Positions 34,050 through 47,559 of a stretch of DNA of 64,000 nucleotides are shown here, piece by piece (position 1 is the first letter of the stretch; each line of letters starts with the position of its first letter). Source of the stretch: Coturnix japonica (taxonomy: Eukaryota > Chordata > Aves > Galliformes > Phasianidae); the NCBI RefSeq assembly GCF_001577835.2, contig NC_029518.1, forward strand, positions 37,525,830-37,589,829, written 5' to 3'. The position numbers and the translations under genes are program-made. The notes under the pieces are model-generated. The model searched no databases and had not been told where the DNA came from. It saw nothing but the letters and a program-made list of their open reading frames with translations.

Positions 34050-37000
34050 ACCTATTTTGTAGCACCTTGCTGATATTGATAAGAGTTGATCTATATGCAA
34101 AATTTACTCCGAATATTTGGAATTGACTCACTTCTGGAGAACTGCCCTTGCTTCTTCCAATCGTGTGGTTTAAACTCACCAATAGTTCATTGAGCTAACA
34201 TTTGAAATGCATTTTTACAGGCAACTTAATTCTGCCGCTTTCTAACTTTAGACACCTTACCAGCTTTATAAGGTAACGTACATTGAAATATGGCTTCAAA
34301 TGGAACATTACGGCTTATTTTCATACCAACTAGCTTTTTTTTCTTTAATACCTTTCTAAATTTACCTTGCCCTTGTCACTAGATAAATGACTGGCAACTA
34401 TTTTGTCCACTTCTCCTCAACTGTGGTGCTATCTGTTGCCATTAGATGTCACCCTGGACCACTGAAAAAAATCCCAACGCATGAACTAGCATAATCAGCA
34501 AAAAAAAATAACACTAGTTTCAGAATGGGATTTACATCTTCTAAGGCTGCATCTTATCCATGTACCCTCTCCAGTACCTACACCTTCAGCTCCATCTTCA
34601 TGTTCCTGTATGAGTACCAGCAGTGGTAAGAAAACAGCACATACTGGAAAGCCAGTTAGGCTTCACCTAGCACAAATATGGCCCCGTGCTCCTTTAATTT
34701 CAAAAAGGAACAATTTCTAAGGGCCATAGCTGTCAATCACATACACGTAGAGAATTATGAAAAAACACAGCTGTGTGGTGCCTCTAGGAGACAATGCCAA
34801 GCATGCTGTCTGAGCAAACAGTCTAGTAAGTGGGATGTTTGCTAGATTGGATCTGAAGTCAACTGATTAACTGCTCTGTTCTTACCTTGCTTCTTATGAG
34901 AACATCTTCCTTTAGTCTTTTTCGTTAGTTTGTTTGTTGTTTAATCCTAACTGAATCGTTTCCAGATAAGTTGTTCATCAGTTTTGTTGCTAATCCCTCA
35001 GGGGAAGTAGGGAGTTGTTGTAACTTTGATCTTAGAGAAGAGATAGTGATGACAAAGTAAAGAACTCCCACTTGTGTGGGGTGGATTCTACTGAAGCTGA
35101 AATACCGAGAAACCCACACATGCACACACTGAGTTCTTGTGCCAGAAGGATCAGAGCCTTACTGCCCTTATGGCATTTATTACATATCCAGCTTTCTTGT
35201 CTGAAATCATCACATATGCAGAGCTGCCACATCAAAACAGGACAAATTCAAACAGTTCTCAGACTTCCTGTTGACAAGACTATGTTAAACACAGCAGATG
35301 AGGGGTTTCTGATGCATTCTGGAATTTAAGCCAAAGGGAGAAGTTCCACCTGAGATAGGACTTTCACCCATTGCTGCATGCGTCCACTAATGCTAGGCAG
35401 CTCATGAACACTGGGGCAACTTTTGAGTACTTCATAATCAAAACACATTTGTATTTTTTAAGGCAGATCACCACTTATGTCTAAGAAAGATGGGTTGGAT
35501 TAATTTACAATGAAGAGAGAATCATAAAAAAATCAATAGTCTCTTCTTTCTGATTGCAGAAGCATTGTACCCTTTATGAAATTATATACAAGCGGCAAGC
35601 CCAAAGAACAGAGATTTTGGGTATGAGCACTGACGGCTGTGTAAGTAAGCAAGAAACAGCACTGTCAAGCTGAGAGCTCACATACCAGCAGTTACAGACT
35701 TCATTGGAGATCTTAGTTCAGAAACCATAGGAAAGCAACTCTTCTAATCGCTCTTCCAGAGGTCCATAGACAGAGCACGAGTCCCAGTATATCACATCAC
35801 ATAGTTGCCCTTGGAGGCTGCCAATACAGGTGAGAAAGATGGAAGTAGCAAGCATTCGACCGCAAACACCAATGATACAGCACAGCTGAGAAAAACACCA
35901 AAGTGTTACAAAGTCCAGCATCACATGATTAGTATTATCTTTATAAGGGATAAAGCTATGGGATTTCAAACTGAGGGGCCCTATTTTCCAATGGGACACC
36001 AATACCTTTCAGTTTCTGACTGTTACCATCACTTTCACCACTACAAGGAGCAGAGTCCTCTACTCTCTGGAATAAGGATGACTGAAGTTACACAACTGTT
36101 CCCTGGAAAAACTACTGTATGATTCAGCTGGCACCCCTGAAGGTTCCGAGGGTTTATCTGAAACAATCTTCTTTTCTCAGGCTGAGAAGACAGATGTCTT
36201 TTTGTCCTACCTTCCCTCTCTTCAGCAATATTAGAAAGATTAGCAAGTATCTCCTCCATTATATCCTCATCAGTCTCATCTTCTTTCCTCAATTTCTCAC
36301 ATTAGAACTTAATCCTAGTCTCTGTCATAGCGCTGCAAAATAATGGCAACCATATCTGTGTATCAACAGAGAGAGCACAGACAATGCCATTCATTTCAGC
36401 ATAACTTCCAGACAATTATAAAGACAAAAACGGCCTGTTGCTACCTTAATTTAATGTCCAGGGAGAGGTGGATTACTGTTTCCTAGCCAAGATGGATTTG
36501 TAATGGACTATGCTTATTAGCAAACAAAATGTACACAAAACAGATCCTGTGTTCCAAATTGTCTCTGGGTACAGCTTTACAGGATTCACACAATTTGCTT
36601 GCAGGGAAGGAAATTTAAGCACCTAATCTAAAGCATCCCATTCTGTGAAGACAAAATATATCTCTGGGTGCCCACACATGTGGAGATGCTTTGTGTTTGT
36701 TTTTTTGCAAATGTTTCTGTTTGTCCTTAATCTGTGCAGCAGCTGGTAGATCAGTGTTATTTTACAGGTATTAAAAACATCCAGCAGGGTAGCTGCCAGC
36801 TACGGTTTCAGACTCCTGATAAGACATGACAGATGTTCCTCATTGTAACAATGAGGACAGCAGCTGCCTCAGTTTTGGAAGACAGTGGAAAAAGAATCTT
36901 GCTCCTTGCTGATTCTTGGACAGAGGCTTTGTATTAAGTCTTCTGGCTTTTATGGTAAGGCTTGTTTGTTTGTTTTATTGTTGTTTTGTTTGTTTGTTTA

Positions 37001-40000
37001 AAGCTCTAATATGCCTCACTTAAGGCGACAGGAATAGGGCAAAAGAGAAATCTACCATGCTGCTAGCATGGGTCTGGGTACTAACTTCTGCACCTTTGCA
37101 AGGTGAATTCTGGATAAGGATTTCTGCATTGAAATCTCCTGCTCTGCTGAGAGCTTTTAACAACTGTCTTTACAGAAAAAAAGAGGAGACTTGTCAGCAC
37201 TGCAAGAAAGAAAAATCTGAAAAACAGGAATGGAAACAACCAGATGGATAATTTCAGCTCAGCAAAAGAGTTAAAAGGAGTCTGTACTTCCTGATCTACA
37301 TCACTCTAAAGCTGCAGCAGAATTAATAGAAGTGAGAAAGCTATAGTGTCTGCCAGGCAAGCTTGCACAATGCATTCAGGGGATGCCCAAGCCATGGTGT
37401 GAAGCTATGAGCTAGCACCACAATTACAAACAACACGGTTGTGACAGAATTGTGCTGAGGCACAAAAGAGCTTGGGAACACCATCACCATGACAATTATA
37501 CAGTCCTGCCAGAACCTGAGAAAGCATTTCTGCACTCGATAGCGTTGATGTGGCACTTCACCCCAGATCTCTGAAATGGAGCGGTACTGTGGTCAAAAAG
37601 ACCAGAAGGCTCTCCTGAGAGTAATAGATCTGAAAGGCATAGGAAACATGTACAGATAGAAAGACAAGCCATTAAATCCAGATAGGACCCGAATAATTTC
37701 TGAGGTTCTGTTAATCCCTTAAGTGACTTCTGATTTTCTCAGCTTCTCTCTATGACACTTGAGGTTCATGATGGTGGTGTTGAATTTTTTCTGTAATTCT
37801 TCTTAAATACCAAGCTGTGGAAACACTTTTAGATACTGCATCTTCAAATCCTTCAACAAGTTCCAGGTTTAATTAATGTAGTGGGGCAAACACTGAAGTA
37901 AAAGCTTTGACCATGATCCTGAAACACCCACCACCCCATGGAGACCTAAAAGTCACATTTATCTTGTGACAGTCGTGTGCTTTTTTCTGGTTCTTATGCC
38001 AGTATTTTGTATCATGCACATACATGGCCAAAAAATCATATTAACATAACACAAGTTCCTGAGTGAGTGATAGATGCCCCTCTGAATTTCCTTTGCTATG
38101 TCTTTGGCACTGGCATTTTAGAAAATACCTGTGCCCACAGCATCAAAACATAATTACCTCAGTCAATGGAAGAAGAACCATAGGAACTTCTGTAATTGTA
38201 CTGCTCTCTCCCAGTGGCAGCATGTCTGATGTACCAAAACCCAGTATTAGTTGTAGTAAACAGTCTGACAGGCAAGTTCAGAGGTACTTAATTACCTGGA
38301 CACTTGTCAAGAAAGATTCAGCTATGCTCACAGACAACCAGGATTAATAGTTTGAATAGACAGGTAGTTCAAATGTAGGAAGCACCAAGTCCTTACCATG
38401 CAAAATTTCCTAATATTGCTATGACTGGAGTGCACTCTAACATCACTTGTGTTTCTTCAGAATTTAGAGAGCAGCATCTTTTGGGAAAATTTCTCTGCTT
38501 TCTCAATCTTTACACAGGTTTAACCTGGCATCTTCTTCACAAAGTCCCCCTTCAGTTTTTCTAAGCTCTTCAACATCTGTTGTTAAAGCCTTGCTTGAGC
38601 GAACACCTCTTTAACTAACTATAGGAATATTTAACAGAAGGTAAAACTTAATATACTTACTTTGTAGCCTGGCACAGGTGGGAAGAAGGATTATCTGATA
38701 TCACTGCAACCAAAAGGACAGCCAGAGAAATAAGAGATACCACGTATGCTCACATTCGAGCACCAGAAAGGCATGTGGAAAGGTCACAAGTCTCCCATGT
38801 TAAGGGAGAATGTTCTAAGTATTGTAGCATATATTTCATATAATACCAAATAATCTCAGGCACAATTAAGTGGTACTGCATTATGTGTCTCTTTGCAAGC
38901 AAATGATTTGATTAAGGAAGACTGAGACATGAGTTGCTGATATTCACACATACTGTAAGTGATTTTAAGAACCTAGCATTTCTCCTATCTTCTCCGGCAA
39001 TTCATATGGCAACATACTTTGTAGTCAAACAAGTCTAATAAGAATGCAATTTCATAATTCTATGACATCAAAGAAGAATCTTCTCAGGTACAGTAAGTGA
39101 CAATAAATATAAATTTGCCAAGGAAGAATAAGCTGAAGTAAGGATGACACTGCAAAGTCAGAAGGCACAGATAACATATGCATGCATTTGTGTTTGTTCA
39201 CCGCCTATTCACACAAAAAACGGTGAACAGCAATGTTAAACTCCATAGCCTCAGTAGCAGAGGAATTGGAGATCAGCTATGCATCTCCCATTCTTCTTCC
39301 TCAGCCTGGAATGTGCAATATGTGTTTTAGCCCAACCCATTGCTAAGCACGCAGCCCCTATCTCAGCACGCATGTAAGTTCTCAATTTGTTTTTCACAGT
39401 TCACTAATGTCTTAAAGCTTCCCCTAATCACCATCCTGCAGCAAGTGATGAATTTAGCAGACTCTATGTGAAAACAGCAAAACATGTAAGATGCTGCCAG
39501 CATTTACATGTCAAATCAGTTTTACAAACGTCCTTGTGCTACAGGGCATGCTGAAAAAACAATTTTGTCCAGTAAGAGCCAGCAAAACTATTCTTCAAAT
39601 GACAGGAGCTGCAATATGCCTGAGAGCAAAGAACCACTGTCTGTAAAGTAATACAATTTCTTTTTCAGTAGTTAGGTTTAGTTAACCTTCATAGGGAATA
39701 AAGATGTGGAAGAGTAATAAATAGCATTATTTTAGTTTGCCACTGTTCTTTTTAGAGATGAAAAGTGAAGCAAAAGCTTTCTTCGTTGATTAGAAAAGTT
39801 TGCCATAGAATTGTTCCACTCATGCATTCAGGAATACTGCAATGGTGTGGTGTACACCAGTAACTTTTGCCAGTTTATAGAGCTGAGGTAATTTCTGCTA
39901 TGGTTTTACCACTGAACCACCTACTGGAAAACAGAGAAAGAATGGAAGCTTTGTGAATAACTCCTTTGGTGTTGCCTGCAGGAAAACATGCTCTCCAAGG

Positions 40001-40570
40001 CATGCTTTGCACAAGTGTGCTTCTTATACAGAGAGGTAAGGTAATGGGTGGAATGCACAACTGAGTATGTGGGCTTCCACACAGTTCCATCCTAGTGGAA
40101 CTGGCTTTCAATACTATTAGAATGAAACAAGGAATCTGATAAGGTCTTTTCCCCTTTCTCAAATGTTGCTGATGTTGGTGCCCTTCTACAGGCATACACA
40201 GATCTGCATTTTCTAATGGAAGTCATTCAAGCGAAAACATTACCCAGTCACCACGGTGCTCAGCACGACTTTTAACACACAATCATATAAATCTTATTAG
40301 CTGTCAAAACTCACAAGAATATTCCCACTATCTATGCATGTCAGTGAAGCAGACTGTTTCTGTCCCATTTTTTCTTTACTGGAAAAGAGGAAGCATTTCA
40401 AAGCACACCCAATAAAATCCGCAGTCCTTACAAGTCAGTAAGTTGTTGACTTGCGTATCTTTTGTTGGTAGCAGTGGTAGGTTATTTTTAGAGAAAGGAT
40501 CCAAGAGCAGCAGTCCTCTTTGCATCCAGCAAGCTAAAAGCGCATTATCTGAATGCATTCAATGCCTGTT
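34050..40570. other. Gene-poor, nothing firm seen
   Basis: Contains a (TTTG)n-like run at about 36,962-37,000 and a candidate - strand terminal exon at 35,885-35,719 described among the findings. Remaining open frames are short and lack family resemblance. Confidence 0.5.
36962..37000. repeat. (TTTG)n-like repeat
   Basis: GTTTGTTTGTTTTATTGTTG followed by TTTTGTTTGTTTGTTTAAAG. Confidence 0.85.
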
Positions 40571-40584
40571 AGTCAATAAATGCC

Positions 40585-40763
40585 CCGGTGGTGCAGTGGT
40601 AGGAATGCCGCCTTGCAACACTGGGGCCCGGGGTTCGAATCCCCCCTGTGGTGCAAGTGGTAGAAGTGCCGCTCTGCTACACAGAGGCTCGAATCCCGGG
40701 GGTTGGACTCGATGATCTCTAAGGTCCCTTCCAACCCGCACGAGACTATGAAACTATGAAACT
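40585..40763 (+). mobile_element. Dimeric tRNA-derived SINE with CR1-like 3' tail, copy 2
   Basis: Same layout as the copy at 8,701. Monomer 1 has TGGTGCAGTGG and GGTTCGAATCC, monomer 2 has TGGTGCAAGTGG and GGCTCGAATCC, and the CR1-like tail has GTTGGACTCGATGATCTCTA, GGTCCCTTCCAACCCGCACG and repeats of ACTATGAA. A perfect 9-bp direct repeat ATAAATGCC flanks it at 40,576-40,584 and 40,764-40,772, which looks like a target-site duplication and fixes both ends. Identity to copy 1 is high by eye (a handful of substitutions and short indels), so the family is young relative to the other repeats. Confidence 0.85.
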
Positions 40764-40774
40764 ATAAATGCCAT

Positions 40775-43700
40775 CCTCTGCATTGCAGTCTAACCCCATT
40801 ACCTGCACAGATCTCCAATGCAAATAAACAGGAACATCAGCTAAATCAGCATTCTGTAAGACTCTAAGAGGAATTTTTATTTATAAACGTGTTCTTCCTG
40901 GATATCTTCAAGGTAACAGATCTATTTTTAACAAAAGACACTCCATTCTGAATGCTCTTATCCAGAATGTGAAGCGGCATTTTGCAAGATTAAAATAATT
41001 GGACCCTAGGCTTCAGTTTAGTGAGATATTAAAGCTCATTCCTGAGTACTTACTACTGTAAGTAGCGCTATCGACTTCAGCAGGACCACTCACCTATTCT
41101 GAAGTAGGCAAGTGTTTAAATATCCTGCTGAATTTAAGTGCCTTAAATCTTTTTGCCATCTTTAACTAAGTTTGTCAGTATGCTGCTATGAAAGAACACA
41201 GTATTAAGTTTTATTCCTAGAGGAGAAACTATTTGGGATAATTTTGCAATAACTAAAGTTGAAATTTCAACTGTCTTGAGAAGAGGTTTCCTTCATAGGG
41301 CTTCAGAACTAACTAGAAGGATCTTGAAGTAGGGCAGAAGGAAAACTTAATACTGAAGAAGCACACATTGATGTTCAGTTTTTCCTGTTGGAAATACATT
41401 TCTTTTTCAAAGGAGTAGGCTTAAGACATTGCACATCATTGCTTTTGCTTTGTTTTTCAGAGAAATATGGACTTTTGAAAATATCAAGATCAGAGATCAC
41501 ACACACACAACTGTGAAAAGACAAGTCCATACGCAAATGCTACATATGACTCTGACATGATGTGCCCAGAGTGAAATATGAAGCAATGGGACACCATCCT
41601 CCAATTGGTATAACTTCAGAGGTTATGAAGGTTCCATTTGCTCTTAATGCTGAAGAAGAGAAAGGAGAAAATTGGGATTCCTCAGACTAGAAGAAAATGA
41701 GAATGATAAATGATTAAAATCAACATAACAGCATAGACTGTGATTCCAAATATTTTTAGAAGACAGGTGTGCAAAACGAAGTACTTCAAATACTAGCAAA
41801 AAGGCCCAAAAGTAAAACTAGAGTAAGCATGTAAGAACAAGAGCACACCATCAAATGATGGACTGCAAGTCACTTGGATTAATCTAGTATGCAAACTGAA
41901 AAAATGGCAGCTTGGATATGCAAACATTATTACTTCTATTGAAAAGCTGTTGAAGGGTAATGAAGTAAAGGAAAAGCAATAATTAAGAGCAAGGACTGAA
42001 CTAGAAGAAGTGCCTGGAACTGTAATACTAATAGCTGGAATTATCATTTAACATTAATGATCAGGAAGAAACTTTAAACAATAATTTAATGAAATCTCCA
42101 GGTGATAGGAAAATGCTAAGCATTATGAATGCTAATGAGAGCATAAAAATAGTGCTGCAGGGCCTACCAAAGTCAGTAAGATGAGATTATGTAGGGGGGG
42201 AAAAAAATAGAAGCTATAGTCGATGGGAGAAAATGTGGGGGGGAAATGGTGAAACTGGGAGAGAGAATAGGCAATAATGTCAGGACTGACTTGCAGACAG
42301 TTCTGAATTCTCACTGAGATGCCAGCAAGAAATAGCAATTGGTGTAAAAGAGATTATCATCCTTACAGAAACATAATTAAATCTTTCACTTATTCTAAAG
42401 ATTCTTAATACCTATTTTATGTTTGGGTACATGAGCAGGTAGAGGTGCAGTGACTGTCTGAGCAGTGGCCTCAGACTGACCGTACTTATCACATGCTCCC
42501 CCTGGGCACCTCTGGTTACAATACATTATAAACTTAGACCTCTACCATTCAAATGACGTCTTTGTGCTTCAGCTTCTTCTCAGTCCAGTGAAGATGGCAG
42601 TGCTTTTAAGGTTCCTGCCAAGAAGCCATTAAAGCCACACATAATTGCATCCCTTCTTTTCTGGCTTAATTCTCAAGCTTGTGTCCTCAGGCTCATCCTA
42701 GATATCCTGTGCCACTCTTTTTGCCTCCCTGGATTTCTAGTACCCACCATTTTCTCTTTTCTCTTACATATTATGCACTTTCAAAGTGCCCATCTGTGTA
42801 ACAGTTGTTCCTGTTCTACAGTCTATGCATCTATCCACAGATTTATGAACAAGTACACAACCTTACACGTTTCAAAACAAGGCCTTTCTGACAGGAAGGT
42901 TTCAGTTGCAAGGCACAAACTGGAAAGAAGTGAGAATGAACACTTTCGTGATAACACGTGACCGTCCTGAGGGAAACCTCATCCCTCCCCTCCCATCTGT
43001 ACAACTCCCACCACCCTGCTGGTAGGGACAAGAGAGGATCAATCTGCAGACTTGGAAAAAAATAAACAGAAATAATCACAAAAACAGATGGACATCTCCT
43101 AATCCCTAGTAGCTGTTATTAGAAGATTCCTCTTCACCATCATCTCTCTTTTTGTAGCAGAAGCTGTATGTCAGCTGCATTCTCACTTCTTTTCCTCTAT
43201 CAATTACCATGTAAGCCATAGTTCAAAAAGTCACTTGTTTCAACTCAAATTGAATTCTCTGACCTCTAGAAAGAGACCATCTCACCAGTGATTTGTTTCT
43301 TCCTAATTAAATAAAGTAATCTTTGAGACATCATTCCTTAAGAAGAATGTTTGCAAAAGCAGCTGCTCTGCTAATTAGGCACAATGCCTGGATGAATGCA
43401 ATTTGCTTACAGTCACCTCTCAGAGCGAGGCACAATACTGTGAACTCTCTGGCAAACAGTGCTAGCACAGAACTAGCACTACACAGTATGGGCAACATAA
43501 CAGTTTAATCAACTTTCAGAATATTCTTAATTGCTTAAGTTAACATTTCCTGAAAAATAACAAAAGATTCCATCCCATTCCTACAAATCTGAGAGGTGCC
43601 TCAGCCTTCTCCATCAAATGATACGTTCAGCACAGACCTTCTTGGACACAAACAGCAATGACAGGTACAATAATTGCACTTTGGATTATCATAAGCAGGA

Positions 43701-45150
43701 TAATGACTTGTGCTAGGCTTGACTCAATCCACATCTGACTGTTCAGTGTTCTCCAAAATAACCTCCTATACATCTGCCAGATGCTAACAGCTCAGATGAT
43801 TCCTTTAGGCAGTACCTCCACACGAGGCATTCGGCAGGATTAACACAGGAAAGCTCAGGGGACAGGAAGGCAGGATGGCAAAGCAAGGATAATGGTGTAC
43901 CCAAGGAGTTCCTGTCATGCTAAGACATAGCCCTAAACAGTATGGGATGAGTTTCTCCCTCAGTTAATGCTACGCATTCTTATGTCAGTACAGGCTACCA
44001 CAGCTAAAAGATACACAGGCTGAAGTCCATATAGGAGAGACTTACCTCTCTACAAGGTGATAATAGTAAAAAGATTCTGAATGTTTTCAAAACATAAGCA
44101 AACGTGGAAAACAAAATGTAGGTTCACTCTTGAAGCTATCTGGTATTACCACTGCTTTTTCTGTACACTGGACTTCATCCAAAGCAAACATTCAACTATT
44201 TTCCTTTTAAACACATCTGAAGGTCAATACAAATCGTCTTCCCATTAACATTAGTCCCACACAAAATGGCTAATACGTATCCACAAAGCTGGGAGTAAAG
44301 TCATTTTGCGGTTAAATTAATGATGTGGCTTCACTTTCAAAACCTACTACAGGTAATAGGGTTAACATCTCCATACACTTCCATTTGCAAAACAGGGTAA
44401 ACAACACCTGCCTAATTTCTGGTAGTTTATGAGGCTTTGAGGGCATTTCTATACCACAGGCGTGGGCACACCCAAGCTGACTTCATAAGAGCAGCACTAA
44501 TTGTGTTCCTCATTTTTCTAGGAATTCAAACAAAAATACCCTATTTTCAGTTTACCTAAGTACTGAGTGTTCAAAACTGCAACTAAAGAAAAAGACAGCT
44601 CTCCTTGAACCAATTGAACAGACATATATAAACAATATAATACTAAGTAGTCTGAAAAATCAGGCCAAAGGCATGTCTAATGGGCACCAAAATGAGCATC
44701 TCTGAAATGAAATGCAGTGCCTCAGGTCCCCTCCTAGAAAACAACAACAAAAACCTGCACACCTTTTGGGATGTTGTAAAGACAGCATTAGTTCCTAGCA
44801 TAAGGTACTTGTAAGTTAGAATGCTAAGCAGCTTCAGTAATCTGCAGTAAATAAGGCATGAGGCTGGAGCATGAGACAACAAGATGTGGAATAGTCACCC
44901 GCTCAATACACAACTTTCATTCTATACACAGCATGAGAAATAGACTGGTAGAAGAACAGTGAGCAACTGTGTCATAAAAACCAGGGCCCAGAGTAAGATT
45001 ATGCAGATAAACTATTATTTCTTACTGTTTTGGTGTTTGATTCCACAATCATTTAATTCAACCTTTAGTTCAGCTCTCTCTTAAAATACAAGTTTATGTG
45101 ATGACTTCAGAATCCACATATGGAGAAAAGGAGACTATCATAGAGTTCAC
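40775..45150. other. Gene-poor, nothing firm seen
   Basis: A short CA run near 41,500 and G runs near 42,195 and 42,236 are the only structures. One splice-flanked open segment on the - strand (44,841-44,763) is discussed among the findings. Confidence 0.5.
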
Positions 45151-45151
45151 T

Positions 45152-45340
45152 ACTATCATAGAATCACACGATGGCTTGGGTTGGAAAAACCCTAAAGCCT
45201 ATATCGTTCCAACCCCCTGCTGTGAGCAGCCACCCACCACAACAGGCTGCCCAGGGCCCCATCCAACCTGGCTCTGAACACCTCCAGGGATGGGGGCATC
45301 CACAGCTTCTCTGGGCAGCCTCAGCACCTTTATGACTACT
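45152..45340 (-). mobile_element. CR1 LINE 3' part
   Basis: Antisense CR1: ATCATAGAATCACACGATGG, TTGGGTTGGAAAAACCCTAA, CCAACCCCCTGCTGTGAGCA, CTGCCCAGGGCCCCATCCAA, CCTGGCTCTGAACACCTCCA. Typical of the CR1 3' end, subfamily different from the copies at 9-14 kb. Confidence 0.92.
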
Positions 45341-45701
45341 GTTGCCCCAGTTAATCTCATAGTTTTAAACTTGAGGGCAATTCACACCTTTTACTCTTTC
45401 CTCCCAGAAGTCAGATAGCACAAGCTATTTGTGGAGTTATCTGAAAAGATTAGGCGATATCAAGAGTTCTGGTGAAGTAATCAGTACAACACAGGGGATA
45501 ATCAGGAATCTGATTAGAATAAAGATACTGCTGTGATATAGCCTATTTGGAACTTAATATATGAAAACATTAAAAAAAAGGAAAAGAAGATGAAAGAAAA
45601 TGAAAAACAAAAAGATAATAGTTCTCTGCAAGCGAAGGAGGAAAAGAAAAAAAGATATATGACCTCAAAGTATATAATTCACCTAGCAAGTATATACTAA
45701 C

Positions 45702-45922
45702 CAGGTATGCCCAACTCATGGCCCACACAGTGAGCCCAGCACAGCTTGCAATACAGCCAGTCCCTGCCTCACACCATCATTAGTAGTGCCAACTAAAGAT
45801 ACAGCAAATAATTTTAAGCATTTGGATACATTGGCTAAACCGTGCTTTCAGTTTTGATAAAGGCCCAAGGTGATTCTTCCTCACCCAATGAAGCCCAGGC
45901 AAAACAAACGTTGGACACCCAT
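45702..45922. mobile_element. hAT-like miniature DNA transposon (221 bp) with TIRs and 8-bp TSD
   Basis: Left end CAGGTATGCCCAAC (45,702-45,715) and right end GTTGGACACCCAT (45,910-45,922), whose reverse complement is ATGGGTGTCCAAC, form an imperfect terminal inverted repeat of the hAT type (CAGGGGTGTCCAAC-like). Flanking 8-mers ATACTAAC (45,694-45,701) and ACACTAAC (45,923-45,930) match at seven of eight bases, as expected for an aged 8-bp duplication. It has no coding capacity. Confidence 0.65.
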
Positions 45923-45934
45923 ACACTAACTGGT

Positions 45935-47555
45935 ATTTGTGTAACTTGTATTGGACATGCTAAAATACAGTTTGAATAAAACAAGAAACTGTGCTGCATG
46001 TCTGTTTAAACAAACTCCAAGCCAAGTGATTTAGAAAATGCTTCAGCTCCTTATACCTGGAATGCTATTTTGCAAGATTCTAGTCACATGAGGGACACAG
46101 CTGGTAGTTTGCCACCCTCCACCTGTCCGGAGGCAGCATTTTATGCTCTCTTTTGCCAGCACCTTCAGAACCATCTCATTTTTGCAGCCAGTTTTTCTTC
46201 CCACCTTATAGATTGAGTCCTTTGAGGCATTTCTCTGCATAAGGGATTTCAGCAAGATGAACTAGGAGGAAAAAACAAAGCCACAAAACACATTACGTCA
46301 TTCATACTTATTCTTTATAAAAACTTTAGCCAAGCACCTCAGGGCTGTGACTGTCAGTCATACCTCTTCATGAGTTCCAGCTAAAACTTGTCAGAATAGG
46401 ATCTCACCGAACACCTTCAGAAGTAGAACAACTTTGTAGGACAAATGCAGCTCCCAGACCATTAAGCTCCATGAAATCTGTAAAAAGCAACATAGTAAAG
46501 GCAAGGCTTGGTCTTACTGACACTGCCATATAACATATTTCATGGGATTCAGTGAACAAACACATCAATAATTTGGCCTCCGAGCAGGAGATGGTTTTCA
46601 CATTGCACTAGTGCTTCTGGCAATTCTACAGCTAGGGCCTGCTGCCAGGAAAGCTAGGTTGGCTGTAGTCTTGGAGGAGGAAATGGCCACCCACACATGG
46701 TATTCAAAGACTACTTGGAGAACAACTGACAGAGCAACAGGCTCAACTCATATTCCAGTGCAAATTCAAGTGGCATTCAAATTAAAGTATGCTAACTTTT
46801 CGGGACACATCAAAGGGCTAAAATGGGATAACCACAGGCAGATAGGTTATATACGTGGCATTCATAGCTTTGCAGTACACACCTTCCTGAAATTATTAGA
46901 ATCTCCTTGAATGTAACACAGTGATTTGAGGTTCTGTGGGATTCAAATGCTTCCTGTTTCAGGGTAGCCAACAGAACACCATGTAGTCCCCACTATGTTC
47001 ACCAGGCTTTTGGTATCAGGGATTCTTTTCTCCTTTGCTTCACAATAAGCTACCTACACAGGCTTTGATGCCTGCTAACCCATTGCCTCCTAAGTAACTA
47101 CAGCTGCCTGTCTTGGTAGCATCTCTTAGTAGAAACAGCTCCACAGACTTGGATTTCCATGACCAAACATTTTCCAGAACCCATTTAAAATAAATTCTGA
47201 GCCCTCAAAGTGACTTTTTGGGAGGCTGAGAGACACACTGAACCCACAAAATAGATATTTGTTAGGATCCTAAAGAAATGACTAAAGATTCAATACTACA
47301 TAGCAAGTGCCTGTGATTAGGTAACACAGTCAGGTTGGTTTCTAGAGAGCAAGGAGATGTGTGCCAATCCTGTGTGTGTGCCTAACATGAAAGCATTAAC
47401 AAACAGGGGAAGGAATGGAGTTATAAGTACCATACATTTTGTAAGTGAAATTTTATACCTGAGAGCTCTCACCACACTAATATGCTCACACTATTTTCAT
47501 ACTGACTTCAGTCTCGGGCACACACTGTAGAACTGCTGAGAGGCAAACCAGACCA
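45935..47555. other. Upstream flank of DACT2
   Basis: No firm gene. Two neighbouring - strand segments (46,477-46,415 and 46,261-46,057) carry good splice signals and are described among the findings as a possible unknown transcript. A + strand frame at 46,611-46,910 has no support. Confidence 0.5.
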
Positions 47556-47559
47556 GACC

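Noticed and set aside
33806-34126. 106-codon + strand frame with KKKKQTKKHKQTKK
   Set aside because: The lysine-rich part comes from the C/A homopolymer tract.
46611-46910. 99-codon + strand frame
   Set aside because: No recognisable domain, no convincing splice signals, no poly(A) signal close by.
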